Below are positions 23,267 through 31,943 of a stretch of DNA of 34,545 bases, in pieces. A model generated the notes under the pieces. The model did no database searches, was not told the origin of the DNA, and worked only from the letters and a program-made list of their open reading frames with translations. The stretch is from contig JAGBIJ010000005.1 of assembly GCA_017935045.1 (NCBI GenBank), positions 1-34,545 of the forward strand, read 5' to 3'. The translations under genes were made by a program, and so were the position numbers. Each line of letters begins with the position of its first letter. Within the stretch, counting starts at the first letter, position 1. Origin of the DNA: Muribaculaceae bacterium (GTDB lineage Bacteria > Bacteroidota > Bacteroidia > Bacteroidales > Muribaculaceae).

Positions 23267-25582
23267 TTATACGCAATCGGGACACTCCTCCTTGAGTGCC
23301 TTCAGCTCTCTTTCTATCTCGGCCTTGCGTCGGCGCAGGTCGTCGTAGCGTCGGCGCACCTTGTCGCAGTCGTCTATGGCACGCCGGGAGCCGTCGTCTC
23401 CGCTTCCGCTACCGTCACCGCCGTTACCCGGCTTGCCGATGATTATCTCAAAGCCGCTTTCGCCTCCGGGCAGAGGCAGCGGGCCGAATCCCTCGCCGAA
23501 GCCAGGCAGTCCGCCGGGAGAGCCGAATCCTCCGGAGTAGTCAGGAACTGTGCCTTGCTCCGGCAGATGGCCGGGGTCGGCGTCCAGGGCTGCAGCCAGG
23601 TACATTACCGGGCCTATGCCGGCCGAGCGCGCTTTCCGCCCTGTGCCTATCAGCACTTTGCGTATGACGTCCGGCGTCCAGTCCGGATGACGGCTCTTGA
23701 GCAGCGCGGCGCCCCCGGCCACCTGCGGCGCCGCCATGCTCGTGCCGGGGAGCGAGGCGTAGCCTCCCCCGGCCATGGCGTTGTATATCTCCACGCCCGG
23801 AGCCGAGATACGGCACAGCGGCCCGTAGTTGGAGCCGTCGCTCGTGAAGGGGTCGAAGATGGCCTTGCGTCCGGAGGGGTCGACGGCGGCTACTACCAGC
23901 GCGTGTTCCGAACGGTTCATCGGATCCATGACAGCCGGGATATTGTCGTTTCCTGCCGCCTTGACTACGGTCACTCCCCGGCTTTCGGCGTAATCAAACA
24001 CCTTGTCCCATATTTCGGCTTCACGTATCTGCCGGCTTCCTCCTACGCGTTCCAGTTCCTCGGGCGGAATAAGCTTCATCAGCGGCCCCCAATATGCTCC
24101 GAGCGACATATTTATCACGTCGGCTCCCTGGCTTACGGCATACATTATGCCGTCTATGATGGCGCTGTCGTAGCTCTGGCCATCGGCTGTAAATACGTTG
24201 ACAGGCATTATCCGGCAGCCCGGGGCTATGCCTGCCGCCCCCTGCCTGTTGCCGGCCGTGCCGGCCGCCGTGGCGCTCACGTGAGTGGCATGGCCGCCGC
24301 ATGCCGCCACATTGGGCACGCGCGACGTATGGGTTATGGCGTCGTAGGGCTTCACTATCTTGTCCCTTATCTCCGGATGGGTCAGGTCAAAGCCGCCGTC
24401 AAGCACCGCGACGGTCACATCCTTACTTCCCATCTCTCTGTCCCATGCCTCAATGGCGCCCGTCATATCGAAATAATAGCTTTTGGCCGGATCGGACATG
24501 GCCGGGTCATCAGTGCGGGCGTTGCCTTGGTAGATATTTTCCGGCAGAGCTATTACCTCCAGTCCGGGAGCCATACGCCGTGGCACTTCCTCCATCAGTT
24601 TCTCGCGTTCCCCCTCCGGGCATATCAGTATGACGCGCCGCAGAGTCGTGTCGGGATTCACGAGCTGATATTTCTTCGTGTCGCCCCACTCTTTGCGGAA
24701 TTTGCTGATGAAGTCATCCAGGTCTCCCCCTTTCAGCACATATATGTTCATGCGGTCGCCGGCTACGTATGAGAGCGAGTCGGGGGCGGGTATTATCTTG
24801 TCGCCGCTGACCGGAGGAGCCACTTTCTCTATGTTGCGTGTGTTCTCTCCGTGCGCGCTGCCGGTACAAGAACGGGTCAGCAGCCACAGCAGAGCTACCA
24901 GCAGCAATGCGCCGAGCAGCCACCACAGCCACTTGAAACTGCGCTTCCGGCGCGGTCTCGGCGCGGCAGCGGGCGCCGCGGATGGCGCAGGCGTAGCCGG
25001 AGGGGGCGCGGCAGCGGATGTAGCCGACGGCGGCGGGACGGCGGGAGGAACGGCTGCCTGCGTAGCTCTGTGACGCGGCGGTGCGGCCGCAGGCATGGCT
25101 GCCGCCGGCTCAGGAGTATAGGACAGCAGGCTTATGCCGGCGCAGTTGCCGGCGCCCGTAGGCTTCATGCCCCACTGCGTGATGACGATTCTGTCGTCTG
25201 CGCAGAAGATGCAATCCTCGCCGGGTATCGAAGTGACGCACTCCAGCAGGGGCCGCGTCTCCGCATCGGCCTCTGCCGCGCCTTTGAGCAGCCTCCCGCG
25301 GAGAGAGCCGAGTATACGCAGGTAGCGGTCGCGCTCTTCTCCGCGCAGCTCGCTCAGAGCGCGGGGCACGCTATCGAAGCGATCCGTAATCCATTCTACG
25401 GTGTGGTCTGTCGTAAATCGCGGTTCGGCCAGGAAATCGGCCTCTCCGGCTCCGGCGGCGTTCAGCCGCGAGCGCAGCAGAGCCGCCGTGCGGCGGTAGT
25501 CGCGCACCGGTTCCACACCTCTGATTCCGGCCGGCCGGTATAGCCGGGTGTCGGTCTCCGATAATATCTGGCGTATGCTCAT
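23267..25582 (-). CDS. Membrane-anchored subtilisin-like (S8) serine protease
   Basis: 771 aa. Residues ~53-139 are a domain shared with the 396-aa Ig-like protein of this operon. A Pro/Ala-rich linker (157-212), a basic patch PRRKR and one membrane helix (216-236) follow, predicting a cytoplasmic N-terminus and periplasmic protease. After a beta-alpha region (~258-350, I9-like by position) comes the S8 catalytic domain with the triad Asp395 (VAVLDGGFD), His431 (GGHATHVSA) and Ser615 (GTSMAAPQVAGG), plus oxyanion-hole Asn545 (AAGND). All catalytic residues are present. A Gly/Pro-rich tail (~680-735) ends in a charged coiled coil with a Cys-x2-Cys (766-769). It is a plausible effector or processing enzyme of the system. 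Confidence 0.9.
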   Translation of the reverse strand: MSIRQILSETDTRLYRPAGIRGVEPVRDYRRTAALLRSRLNAAGAGEADFLAEPRFTTDHTVEWITDRFDSVPRALSELRGEERDRYLRILGSLRGRLLKGAAEADAETRPLLECVTSIPGEDCIFCADDRIVITQWGMKPTGAGNCAGISLLSYTPEPAAAMPAAAPPRHRATQAAVPPAVPPPSATSAAAPPPATPAPSAAPAAAPRPRRKRSFKWLWWLLGALLLVALLWLLTRSCTGSAHGENTRNIEKVAPPVSGDKIIPAPDSLSYVAGDRMNIYVLKGGDLDDFISKFRKEWGDTKKYQLVNPDTTLRRVILICPEGEREKLMEEVPRRMAPGLEVIALPENIYQGNARTDDPAMSDPAKSYYFDMTGAIEAWDREMGSKDVTVAVLDGGFDLTHPEIRDKIVKPYDAITHTSRVPNVAACGGHATHVSATAAGTAGNRQGAAGIAPGCRIMPVNVFTADGQSYDSAIIDGIMYAVSQGADVINMSLGAYWGPLMKLIPPEELERVGGSRQIREAEIWDKVFDYAESRGVTVVKAAGNDNIPAVMDPMNRSEHALVVAAVDPSGRKAIFDPFTSDGSNYGPLCRISAPGVEIYNAMAGGGYASLPGTSMAAPQVAGGAALLKSRHPDWTPDVIRKVLIGTGRKARSAGIGPVMYLAAALDADPGHLPEQGTVPDYSGGFGSPGGLPGFGEGFGPLPLPGGESGFEIIIGKPGNGGDGSGSGDDGSRRAIDDCDKVRRRYDDLRRRKAEIERELKALKEECPDCV

Positions 25583-25606
25583 TCGGGCCTCCTCTTACAG
25601 TAGTTG

Positions 25607-25966
25607 CTATCTGATTGCGCGCCGCATCTCGCCCTCCACATCAAGCATGTCAGGCTCCTGCTCCGCAAGCTCGTGCAGGTCAGGGCTGTCGAACAGTGTG
25701 CGGAGCATGATGGCGCGCAGCTCGTTATTCATATTAACGTCATATTTCGGAATTTCGCACGTCGCCAGAAAGCCTACCTTCATATTTTCTGTCCAGCTGC
25801 GGTAATTGTGGTAGTTGGAGAAGTAGGCCAGCTTGTCGCGGTCCACAGGATAATTGTTCAGTATCTTGTCTATGTTTTCGAAGACATCGAAGACTACGTT
25901 CATGTCCTTGCGCGTCTGCTCCTCGTCCAGCACTTCGTTGCCGTAATCCGTAGGACGCACCGTCAC
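25607..25966 (-). pseudogene. SrfC continuation fragment after an in-frame TAG (119 codons)
   Basis: This frame lies directly behind the TAG of the SrfC-like gene and in the same frame: after the stop come five sense codons (H-N-E-F-N) and then GTG at 25966. The 119-residue sequence is protein-like (charged helices, RPTDYGNEVLDEEQ, SNYHNYRSWTENMKVGFLATCEIPKYDVNMNNELRAIML), and there is no ribosome-binding site near the GTG. The simplest reading is that it is the C-terminus of SrfC cut off by a nonsense change, a sequence error, or a readthrough stop; a separate small gene is less likely. It ends in TAG 24 bases before the protease start. Confidence 0.6.
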
Positions 25967-25981
25967 GTTGAACTCGTTGTG

Positions 25982-28570
25982 CTACACCGTCTCGGCCACA
26001 TCCTCCCACAGCTCGGGCGAGAAATAGGCCGTGCCGAAGGTGTTCACGAACTTATTGAACATCTCGGCCACTATGTCGGCCAGCATCTCGGCCATCTCGC
26101 CCAGCCGGTCGGGGCTGGTCACGTAGGGGCGTATCTGGTCGATGATGCGGTCAGTGATATGCAGCTTGTCGCGGTACAGGGCTTTCATGTTGGAGGCGAT
26201 ATCCTCTATGGCGCGTTCGGTCAGGCCCTCCTTGCGGAAGCGCTGCAGATTGTCGGCGGAGACATATTTCTCAAGCCAGTAATTCTCAAGCGACTCTACC
26301 AGCACCTGGGGCAGATTCTGAGCCATCGGCGGGTTGATCACATCTTTTATGGTATAGCCGAACGTCTGGAGATACTCCTCCAGCTCGTCGGCGGAGCGCA
26401 GGTGATATGCCTCCATGATGCGCTTCACGTTCTCCTCGCGGGTGGCGTCGGGGCTGACGCCGGCCCTGTCGCGTATGGCAAACAGGATGCTCAGGTCCGT
26501 CTTCTCTATCAGCTTCATCTCCGAGGCCACGTCCAGAATACGGTCATGCAGATTTTCTTCGCTTACGAGCATGGACTCCAGCAGCTCGGCGAAAAGATAA
26601 GGCTTTGAGCCGAACAGGGCGTCGAGCATGAAATCTATGCGTCCGGCGCTCTCCAGGGCTTCGCGCAGCTTCGTGTCGCTGTTGTCATCGTGGTAGAAGG
26701 CGAACATCGTGTCGTAGATGTTGCGGAAATTGCGCCTTATCTGGCGAGCGAAGCCGGTGTTACGACCGTTGACCACATGTTCGGAGGCCCGTACCAGATT
26801 GTCGATGATGTACTGTGACCCGTCATTGCCCGGTGTGGCAGCCTTCTCCCATGCCTCCTGCGGGTTGCGGAAGTGGACTTTCACGAAGTCATGCTCCAGG
26901 AATGAGCGCTTCAGCCGTCCGATATATGCGGCGGTCTCGCTGTCCGGCTCCTCCTCGCGGCCTGTCTCCTGATAACCGGAGTAGATGCCTGTGCTGTAGG
27001 CGTAGTCGCGCAGCAGGTACATGTTGTCGAAGGCGCGGCCGGGAGTCCACTGCGAGAACCACCGGTTGTCGGCGTTCTCCTGTATCACGTTGGCCAGAGC
27101 GTTGGTGTAGCGGCGTACCCAGCGGTGGCGCGCCTCGCTTTCCAGCAGCTCCTCCGAGGCTCCGGGCGGCTCCTTGGTCGGGTCGCGCGTCAGGTCGATG
27201 TTGAATTTTGTTCCTACCAGGAAGAGGGGCGGCACGTCGGTCCCCGTCAGATAGCTCTCGCGCTCTTCCGGAGTCTCGCCTATCATGTCGCCTATCCAGC
27301 TCTTGAGCAGCCCCGAGAGACTCATTACCTCGCTTTTCTGCTCGTGATGGCAGAACAACAGGGTGCTTATCAGATAGTTGCGCGAATACTTGTTGAACAG
27401 ATAGCCCACGCGGCCGCGCAGCAGCATGGTGCAGGCTTCGCTCTCGCTTATCAGCTCCTCGTCTATAGTCTGACGCGAGCGGGCGCCAGGCAGGTCGAGA
27501 ATGTCGAGTTTGTCGAGGAAATGCTTGTCGGCCGCCACATCTTCGGGCAGCTGCAGCACCACTTCGGCAGCCACAGCAGTAAATTCGCTTTTCAGCACCG
27601 TAAGCTCCTTATCGCCGGTCCATACCCGCATTTCGGGTATCTTGGCCTGCTCTATGCGCTCCCCTTTCTCGTTTTCGGTCACTCCGAAGAACTCCTTTAT
27701 GCGGTCTACGCACAGTATGGTGTCGTCAATCTTCAGCAGCGCCTCAACATTAATATAGACGCGATGCGAGAATTCCAGGCTCTCAAGCAGCTGTATCAGG
27801 CGTGAGAAGACGGAGCCTACTATGGCGTTGCCGTTCCACAGCGGCGCGAACACCTCAACCCATTCGCGCGGCTCCACGCCGCCGATGAAAGCCCCGACGC
27901 GCTGGAAGTAGCGCACCGAGACGAGCATGTCCACGTAATACTTGGCCACCGGGAAATTGCCGTGGCTCAGATAGTCCATCATCTCGTAGAGCTGATCTTC
28001 GCCTATCAGGGCCTGTGCCGGCTTGCGGCGTCCGTATTTATCCTCCATCGCCGCTATGGCAGCCTCCATGGCCGCACGGTCAGGGAAATGATGGTTCTGC
28101 ACGTCGCTGTAATAGGAGTCAGCCAGCGTCAGGGCGACATCCACGGGCGAGAACAGTTGCACCGCTATCGGAAACTCGTCGTTTCCGCCAGCCGTAGGCC
28201 GCGCCGTGAAGCGCGTGATGAGGCTTGTACTCTCCACACCGCCTCCCGAAGGGTTGAGGTCCAGAATGAAGTTGGAGGCGCCGCCGTGGCGGTCAGTCTT
28301 CACGCGCAGTATCCCTTCGTCGTTCTTCAGCAGGTTCTGCACCAGATATGACTTGCCCACCTGGCTCTCTCCGAAAATGGCGGCCGCCGGGTTGACCTCC
28401 AGAGCCGTGGCTATCCGGTTCATGGCTACCCTGCCTCCGATGATTCTGTCGCGTGTCTGTCCCAGGGCCTCCGGTCCCAGGAAAGCCTTCGCCCAGTTCA
28501 GGGCTGCGCGTGAGGCGTGGTTCTCAGCGTCTATCAGGCGTGTCATCGTGCCTGTCGATATATTGCTCAT
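25982..28570 (-). CDS. srfC: SrfC-like P-loop putative virulence factor
   Basis: 862 aa to the TAG, or 987 codons' worth if that TAG is read through. SrfC is the partner of SrfB in the Salmonella srfABC (SsrB-regulated factor) operon; the family (putative virulence factor, PF10139 by my recollection) has a dynamin-like P-loop domain. Seen: Walker A GESQVGKS (67-74), then VKTDRHGGASNFIL (~90-105), a VQLFSPVDVALTLADSYYSD segment typical of the family, a G3-like DILDLPGARSR and a G4-like FLVGTKFNIDL, followed by a long helical C-terminal part. It is cytoplasmic by sequence. It starts 19 bases after srfB. The biochemical role is not established. Confidence 0.82.
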   Translation of the reverse strand: MSNISTGTMTRLIDAENHASRAALNWAKAFLGPEALGQTRDRIIGGRVAMNRIATALEVNPAAAIFGESQVGKSYLVQNLLKNDEGILRVKTDRHGGASNFILDLNPSGGGVESTSLITRFTARPTAGGNDEFPIAVQLFSPVDVALTLADSYYSDVQNHHFPDRAAMEAAIAAMEDKYGRRKPAQALIGEDQLYEMMDYLSHGNFPVAKYYVDMLVSVRYFQRVGAFIGGVEPREWVEVFAPLWNGNAIVGSVFSRLIQLLESLEFSHRVYINVEALLKIDDTILCVDRIKEFFGVTENEKGERIEQAKIPEMRVWTGDKELTVLKSEFTAVAAEVVLQLPEDVAADKHFLDKLDILDLPGARSRQTIDEELISESEACTMLLRGRVGYLFNKYSRNYLISTLLFCHHEQKSEVMSLSGLLKSWIGDMIGETPEERESYLTGTDVPPLFLVGTKFNIDLTRDPTKEPPGASEELLESEARHRWVRRYTNALANVIQENADNRWFSQWTPGRAFDNMYLLRDYAYSTGIYSGYQETGREEEPDSETAAYIGRLKRSFLEHDFVKVHFRNPQEAWEKAATPGNDGSQYIIDNLVRASEHVVNGRNTGFARQIRRNFRNIYDTMFAFYHDDNSDTKLREALESAGRIDFMLDALFGSKPYLFAELLESMLVSEENLHDRILDVASEMKLIEKTDLSILFAIRDRAGVSPDATREENVKRIMEAYHLRSADELEEYLQTFGYTIKDVINPPMAQNLPQVLVESLENYWLEKYVSADNLQRFRKEGLTERAIEDIASNMKALYRDKLHITDRIIDQIRPYVTSPDRLGEMAEMLADIVAEMFNKFVNTFGTAYFSPELWEDVAETV

Positions 28571-28589
28571 AGTCAGATTGCATTAAATA

Positions 28590-31500
28590 TTATAGGCCCA
28601 GATGCAGTATGAAGACTCCCGAGTCGAGCCAGTCGGCCTCGCTCTGGGTGCGGCTCTGCAGCTTGAGGCTGAAGAAATTTTCGTTGACGGCGTTGCCCTC
28701 GGCGTCAGTGACGTCGACTATGCGCAGCCCCTCCTTGTCGGTATAGTAGTCGCGTTCCAGCGTGAAGCGCAGCGGCACATGGGCGCGCGTGCGCAGCCGC
28801 AGCGTCTCGGTCATATCGGCCATACGGTCGCGTGGCAGCATCTCCGCCGGAGTGCCGGGGGCGGCGCCTGTCTGCCTGATGACCTGCTGCGCGGCCGCCT
28901 CGCGCAGCGCGCTCTCGTTGAAGTCCAGACGGTACAGCACTCGCGTGGGGTATCCCTCCACGTCGAGCTGGCGGCAGCCGATGTAGACCGGGAAGCCGGA
29001 GATGGAGATGGAGGCCACGTTGGTCTCCGGCGTAATCACATTCTCCATAGTGCCCGTATGAGTATTGATTATGCCCATGTACTCGCTCGTGGGCTTGATG
29101 CTGCGCTTCAGCGCCTCGGCGTTAAGCTTGAACATGGGCAGCTTGCCCTGTTCGGCCAGCCACGCTATCAGCGCGCCGACGGCCACCAGTCCCTTCTTGT
29201 CTGAGAAGTGGCCTATGTCCGTGGCGCCCGGATACCAGGCGCCCACGCGGTAGTCGTTCATCGAAATCAGGCGGTTGGGCGTCACCGGCATAAGCCTCTG
29301 CATCATGCGCTGTATCTCCCCTAAGGAGCTGGGACGGCCGCCTAACAGCACTATGTCACATTTATATGTATAGAATATCGCCGCCCACTTGCGCAGGCTT
29401 ATCTCGAAGACGCGACGTATTATCTCGTTGAGGTACTGCGGATTGTAGCCTATCTCCAGCTCCTCGAAGCGGAAGCCCATCTTGTCGGCGAAGTAGTCCA
29501 TCAGATCCTTGCCCGGCATGGCCGCGCCGTGGAAGATATCTTCCCACATCACGCAGCATGCCTCCTTGCCCTTGTGCAGCATGTCGAGCAGATGGTAAGC
29601 CACCGGTATCAGCACCTGTACGTTGAACTCCTGACGCATCCGGCGGTCTACCACGCCCATGCTGCCCGTCTCACCGAAGAAACTGTGCATCTTTTCGGCC
29701 ACGTTGGGCTCCTTCATGGCCCGCAGCCGCGCCGTGATTATGCCCGAGGCACCAGTATAGGCATCCTTCGGCCCCTCAAGTATGACGTCTGTGATTATAC
29801 GCTTTACCAGGTCGTCGCCGGCTGTATGGAAGCTCTCCCAGAACAGCGGCGTGGGCATTATCGCCTCTCCTTCGTCGCGGTACGTACATATCATCAGGTC
29901 AGACGTACCGGCTCCTATGTCGAGGGAGGCTACCGTCAGGCTCGGATTCTTCTCCCCGTTCAGCCTCTTGCCGTAGAGGCTGAAGAATTGCCGGGCGTTG
30001 CCCATATAGCGGCGCAGCTCCGAATACAGATAGACCATCTGGCAGCACGTGGCCTCGTCGTAATTCCAGGCGCGGCGCAGGTCCAGGTCCTCTACCGACA
30101 TCTTCATATCCCTTACAGACGGGATTATTTCCACCTTGTCCTCGACCTGCTCCGGGTCGTAAGGCTGCTCGTAAGTGCGGTCGTCGTATCGCTTCACGGC
30201 TGTGGCCGCCTCCTCCATGCATCGCCGCAGTATCAGCTGCTCGCGTGCCGTCATGGCCGTAGGCGCCGTCACTATCACGCGGCTGATGCGGCGCGGACGC
30301 TGCTCGTTGCCCGCATGGTGGCGCCACTCGTAGCTGTTGGCCTGCATGCGCGCCTGGAGCAGTATCTCGATGAAGCAGAACGTCATGAGCGACGAGCGCG
30401 AATAGCTCGCGCGCGCTCCCATCTCCGCCGGGTCGGGCGTGAAGCTGCCGTCCGAGCGGAACTGCTGCATAAGCCCCTCCACATAGACCGAGTGCGAGGG
30501 ACCGGCCACCCGCTCCTTCTCAGTGATGAACTTCCACTGACCCTCGTAAGCCTCCGTATCCCACAGATAGCGCTTGGGCGAGGAATGGTTGGTATCATAT
30601 TGCTCTGAATCCTGCAGGTCGCGGCTCTCGCCGTAGATATGCCTCATCGCCTCCCGGCCCAGACGCAGTATCGAGGGCCAGTGGAACTGCTCGCTGCCCG
30701 TCTCCAGGCCGAAGCGCTCCTCCTTGAAGCAGAGACGCATGTCGAAGGGCTCGGTGTAGACCTCTCCTGTGCCTAAGTCATGCAGAGCCAACACCTTGCT
30801 GCGTGAGAACGAAGCGTCGAGCGGGTCTTCGGCTATCAGGCCGAACGTACGCGAGTTACCTATGTCCAGCACCAGATTGGTGCGCACCGGCGTCTGCTCC
30901 TCGGCATTGTACAGCTTTATGTCAGGCACCACGCCCAACTTGTGGATGACGCTCACGAAATATATGTAGTAGACCAGATATTTCATAGTGGCTCCCTTCG
31001 GCAGCGAGTCGAGATCGGTGCTGCCCAAGGCTTGCTGAAGCATCGTATTGAGCCAGGGCCGCGTCTCCATGTCGCAATAGCGGTATAGCGTCAGCGGCAC
31101 GTCTACATTCTCTTTCTGGCTCTGGCGCACTCGCCCCAGCCCCTCAATCTCCTTGCGCGAGACGCCGCACAGGCTATAGTGCTTCAGAGCCTGGCCGTCG
31201 AAGCGCGGACTCTCGCGCTCCAGCCCCGTCTCTTCTTTGCTCACACGCGTATCGAAGGCCAGCGTCACACGGTACACCCGCTTCTGAGCCGTACACTTGT
31301 GTTCCACCGGACGCAGCATCATGCGCGCCCAGTTGGTAGGCTCGATTAGCTGCCCCGTCATATCGTTTTCAAGCATCGGGATAGGAATCCAGATATTCTC
31401 CAGCTGCTCCAGTCCCGGACGGCGTGTGTCGCCGATAATCTGATTCAGGCGTCCCACACTCATCACGTCCTCCTGACGCAGACAGTTGAGCACACCGAAA

Positions 31501-31748
31501 TTGATGTCATCTTCCTGTGCCACGTCCCCGGTGACAGGGTCTATATAGCCTCCGTATTGCAAGTCACCGCGCCTCACATACTTGTCCTGAGCCGGAAAAT
31601 ACGTAACCCAGTCCAGATAAGTGGTCTCCCCGATGCGGTATTCAGAGAAACGCAGCGGCCTGATGACCGGCGCCGACACATCGAGCGTTATCTCTTCCGG
31701 AATATTGTAAAGCTGGATTCCGCTATCTGATATAAGAGAAATTTCCAT
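28590..31748 (-). CDS. srfB: SrfB-like actin/Hsp70-fold ATPase
   Basis: 1052 aa from ATG 31748 (the longer frame runs into the hairpin leader and is not SrfB-like). Matches the virulence factor SrfB family (PF07520 by my recollection). The actin-fold nucleotide site is visible: phosphate-1 LVLDIGNSRTFGLIAE (292-307), phosphate-2 VASLDIGAGTSDLMICTYRD (606-625) and the adenosine motif VLLGGRPS (~808). A ~290-residue N-terminal domain and a ~200-residue beta-rich C-terminus flank it. In enterobacteria SrfB is co-encoded with SrfC, as here, and that pairing is the strongest functional cue. It is the first gene of the minus-strand operon. Cytoplasmic; likely a nucleotide-dependent assembly factor or motor. 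Confidence 0.88.
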   Translation of the reverse strand: MEISLISDSGIQLYNIPEEITLDVSAPVIRPLRFSEYRIGETTYLDWVTYFPAQDKYVRRGDLQYGGYIDPVTGDVAQEDDINFGVLNCLRQEDVMSVGRLNQIIGDTRRPGLEQLENIWIPIPMLENDMTGQLIEPTNWARMMLRPVEHKCTAQKRVYRVTLAFDTRVSKEETGLERESPRFDGQALKHYSLCGVSRKEIEGLGRVRQSQKENVDVPLTLYRYCDMETRPWLNTMLQQALGSTDLDSLPKGATMKYLVYYIYFVSVIHKLGVVPDIKLYNAEEQTPVRTNLVLDIGNSRTFGLIAEDPLDASFSRSKVLALHDLGTGEVYTEPFDMRLCFKEERFGLETGSEQFHWPSILRLGREAMRHIYGESRDLQDSEQYDTNHSSPKRYLWDTEAYEGQWKFITEKERVAGPSHSVYVEGLMQQFRSDGSFTPDPAEMGARASYSRSSLMTFCFIEILLQARMQANSYEWRHHAGNEQRPRRISRVIVTAPTAMTAREQLILRRCMEEAATAVKRYDDRTYEQPYDPEQVEDKVEIIPSVRDMKMSVEDLDLRRAWNYDEATCCQMVYLYSELRRYMGNARQFFSLYGKRLNGEKNPSLTVASLDIGAGTSDLMICTYRDEGEAIMPTPLFWESFHTAGDDLVKRIITDVILEGPKDAYTGASGIITARLRAMKEPNVAEKMHSFFGETGSMGVVDRRMRQEFNVQVLIPVAYHLLDMLHKGKEACCVMWEDIFHGAAMPGKDLMDYFADKMGFRFEELEIGYNPQYLNEIIRRVFEISLRKWAAIFYTYKCDIVLLGGRPSSLGEIQRMMQRLMPVTPNRLISMNDYRVGAWYPGATDIGHFSDKKGLVAVGALIAWLAEQGKLPMFKLNAEALKRSIKPTSEYMGIINTHTGTMENVITPETNVASISISGFPVYIGCRQLDVEGYPTRVLYRLDFNESALREAAAQQVIRQTGAAPGTPAEMLPRDRMADMTETLRLRTRAHVPLRFTLERDYYTDKEGLRIVDVTDAEGNAVNENFFSLKLQSRTQSEADWLDSGVFILHLGL

Positions 31749-31769
31749 ATAAGTCAAACAGTTAGGTAT

Positions 31770-31808
31770 AAAAAGCGCCCCGGGAAGGGAATCCCCCGGG
31801 ATTCCCGG
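31770..31808 (-). promoter_or_regulatory. Possible attenuator hairpin in the srfB leader
   Basis: On the minus strand CCGGGAA (31808-31802) pairs with TTCCCGG (31786-31780), with an inner GGGATTCCC/GGGAATCCC alternative. It is followed by GGCGC and then TTTTTAT (31774-31768), so it resembles an intrinsic terminator lying between the -7 box and the srfB start. It could be an attenuator, or a terminator with srfB transcribed from an unseen closer promoter. Confidence 0.45.
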
Positions 31809-31821
31809 CAAAACCGGCTCA

Positions 31822-31829
31822 CAAATTTA
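31822..31829 (-). promoter_or_regulatory. -7 promoter box upstream of srfB
   Basis: The complement reads TAAATTTG, an exact TAnnTTTG match, 74 bases before the srfB ATG. A -33 TTG is not seen at 19-20 bp, so the call is moderate. It would drive the whole twelve-gene minus-strand run. Confidence 0.45.
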
Positions 31830-31900
31830 CGAAAAAAATCCGGCACTTCGGCTCCTCGCCCCCCGCTTTTATAAAAAATTTACCATCCCCCTATGTCATG

Positions 31901-31936
31901 ATAAGTCTAATTAGTCCAATTAGTCCAATTAGCCCA
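31901..31936. repeat. 9-bp tandem array, left flank of the four-helix-bundle gene
   Basis: Four units: ATAAGTCTA, ATTAGTCCA, ATTAGTCCA, ATTAGCCCA. The same unit occurs in inverted orientation at 32535-32588 on the other side of the gene. Confidence 0.85.
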
Positions 31937-31943
31937 ATTAATG

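Noticed and set aside
13173-31748. A type VI secretion system
   Set aside because: No sheath, Hcp, VgrG, baseplate, ClpV-type or TssM-type gene is present; P-loop and membrane proteins alone are not enough.
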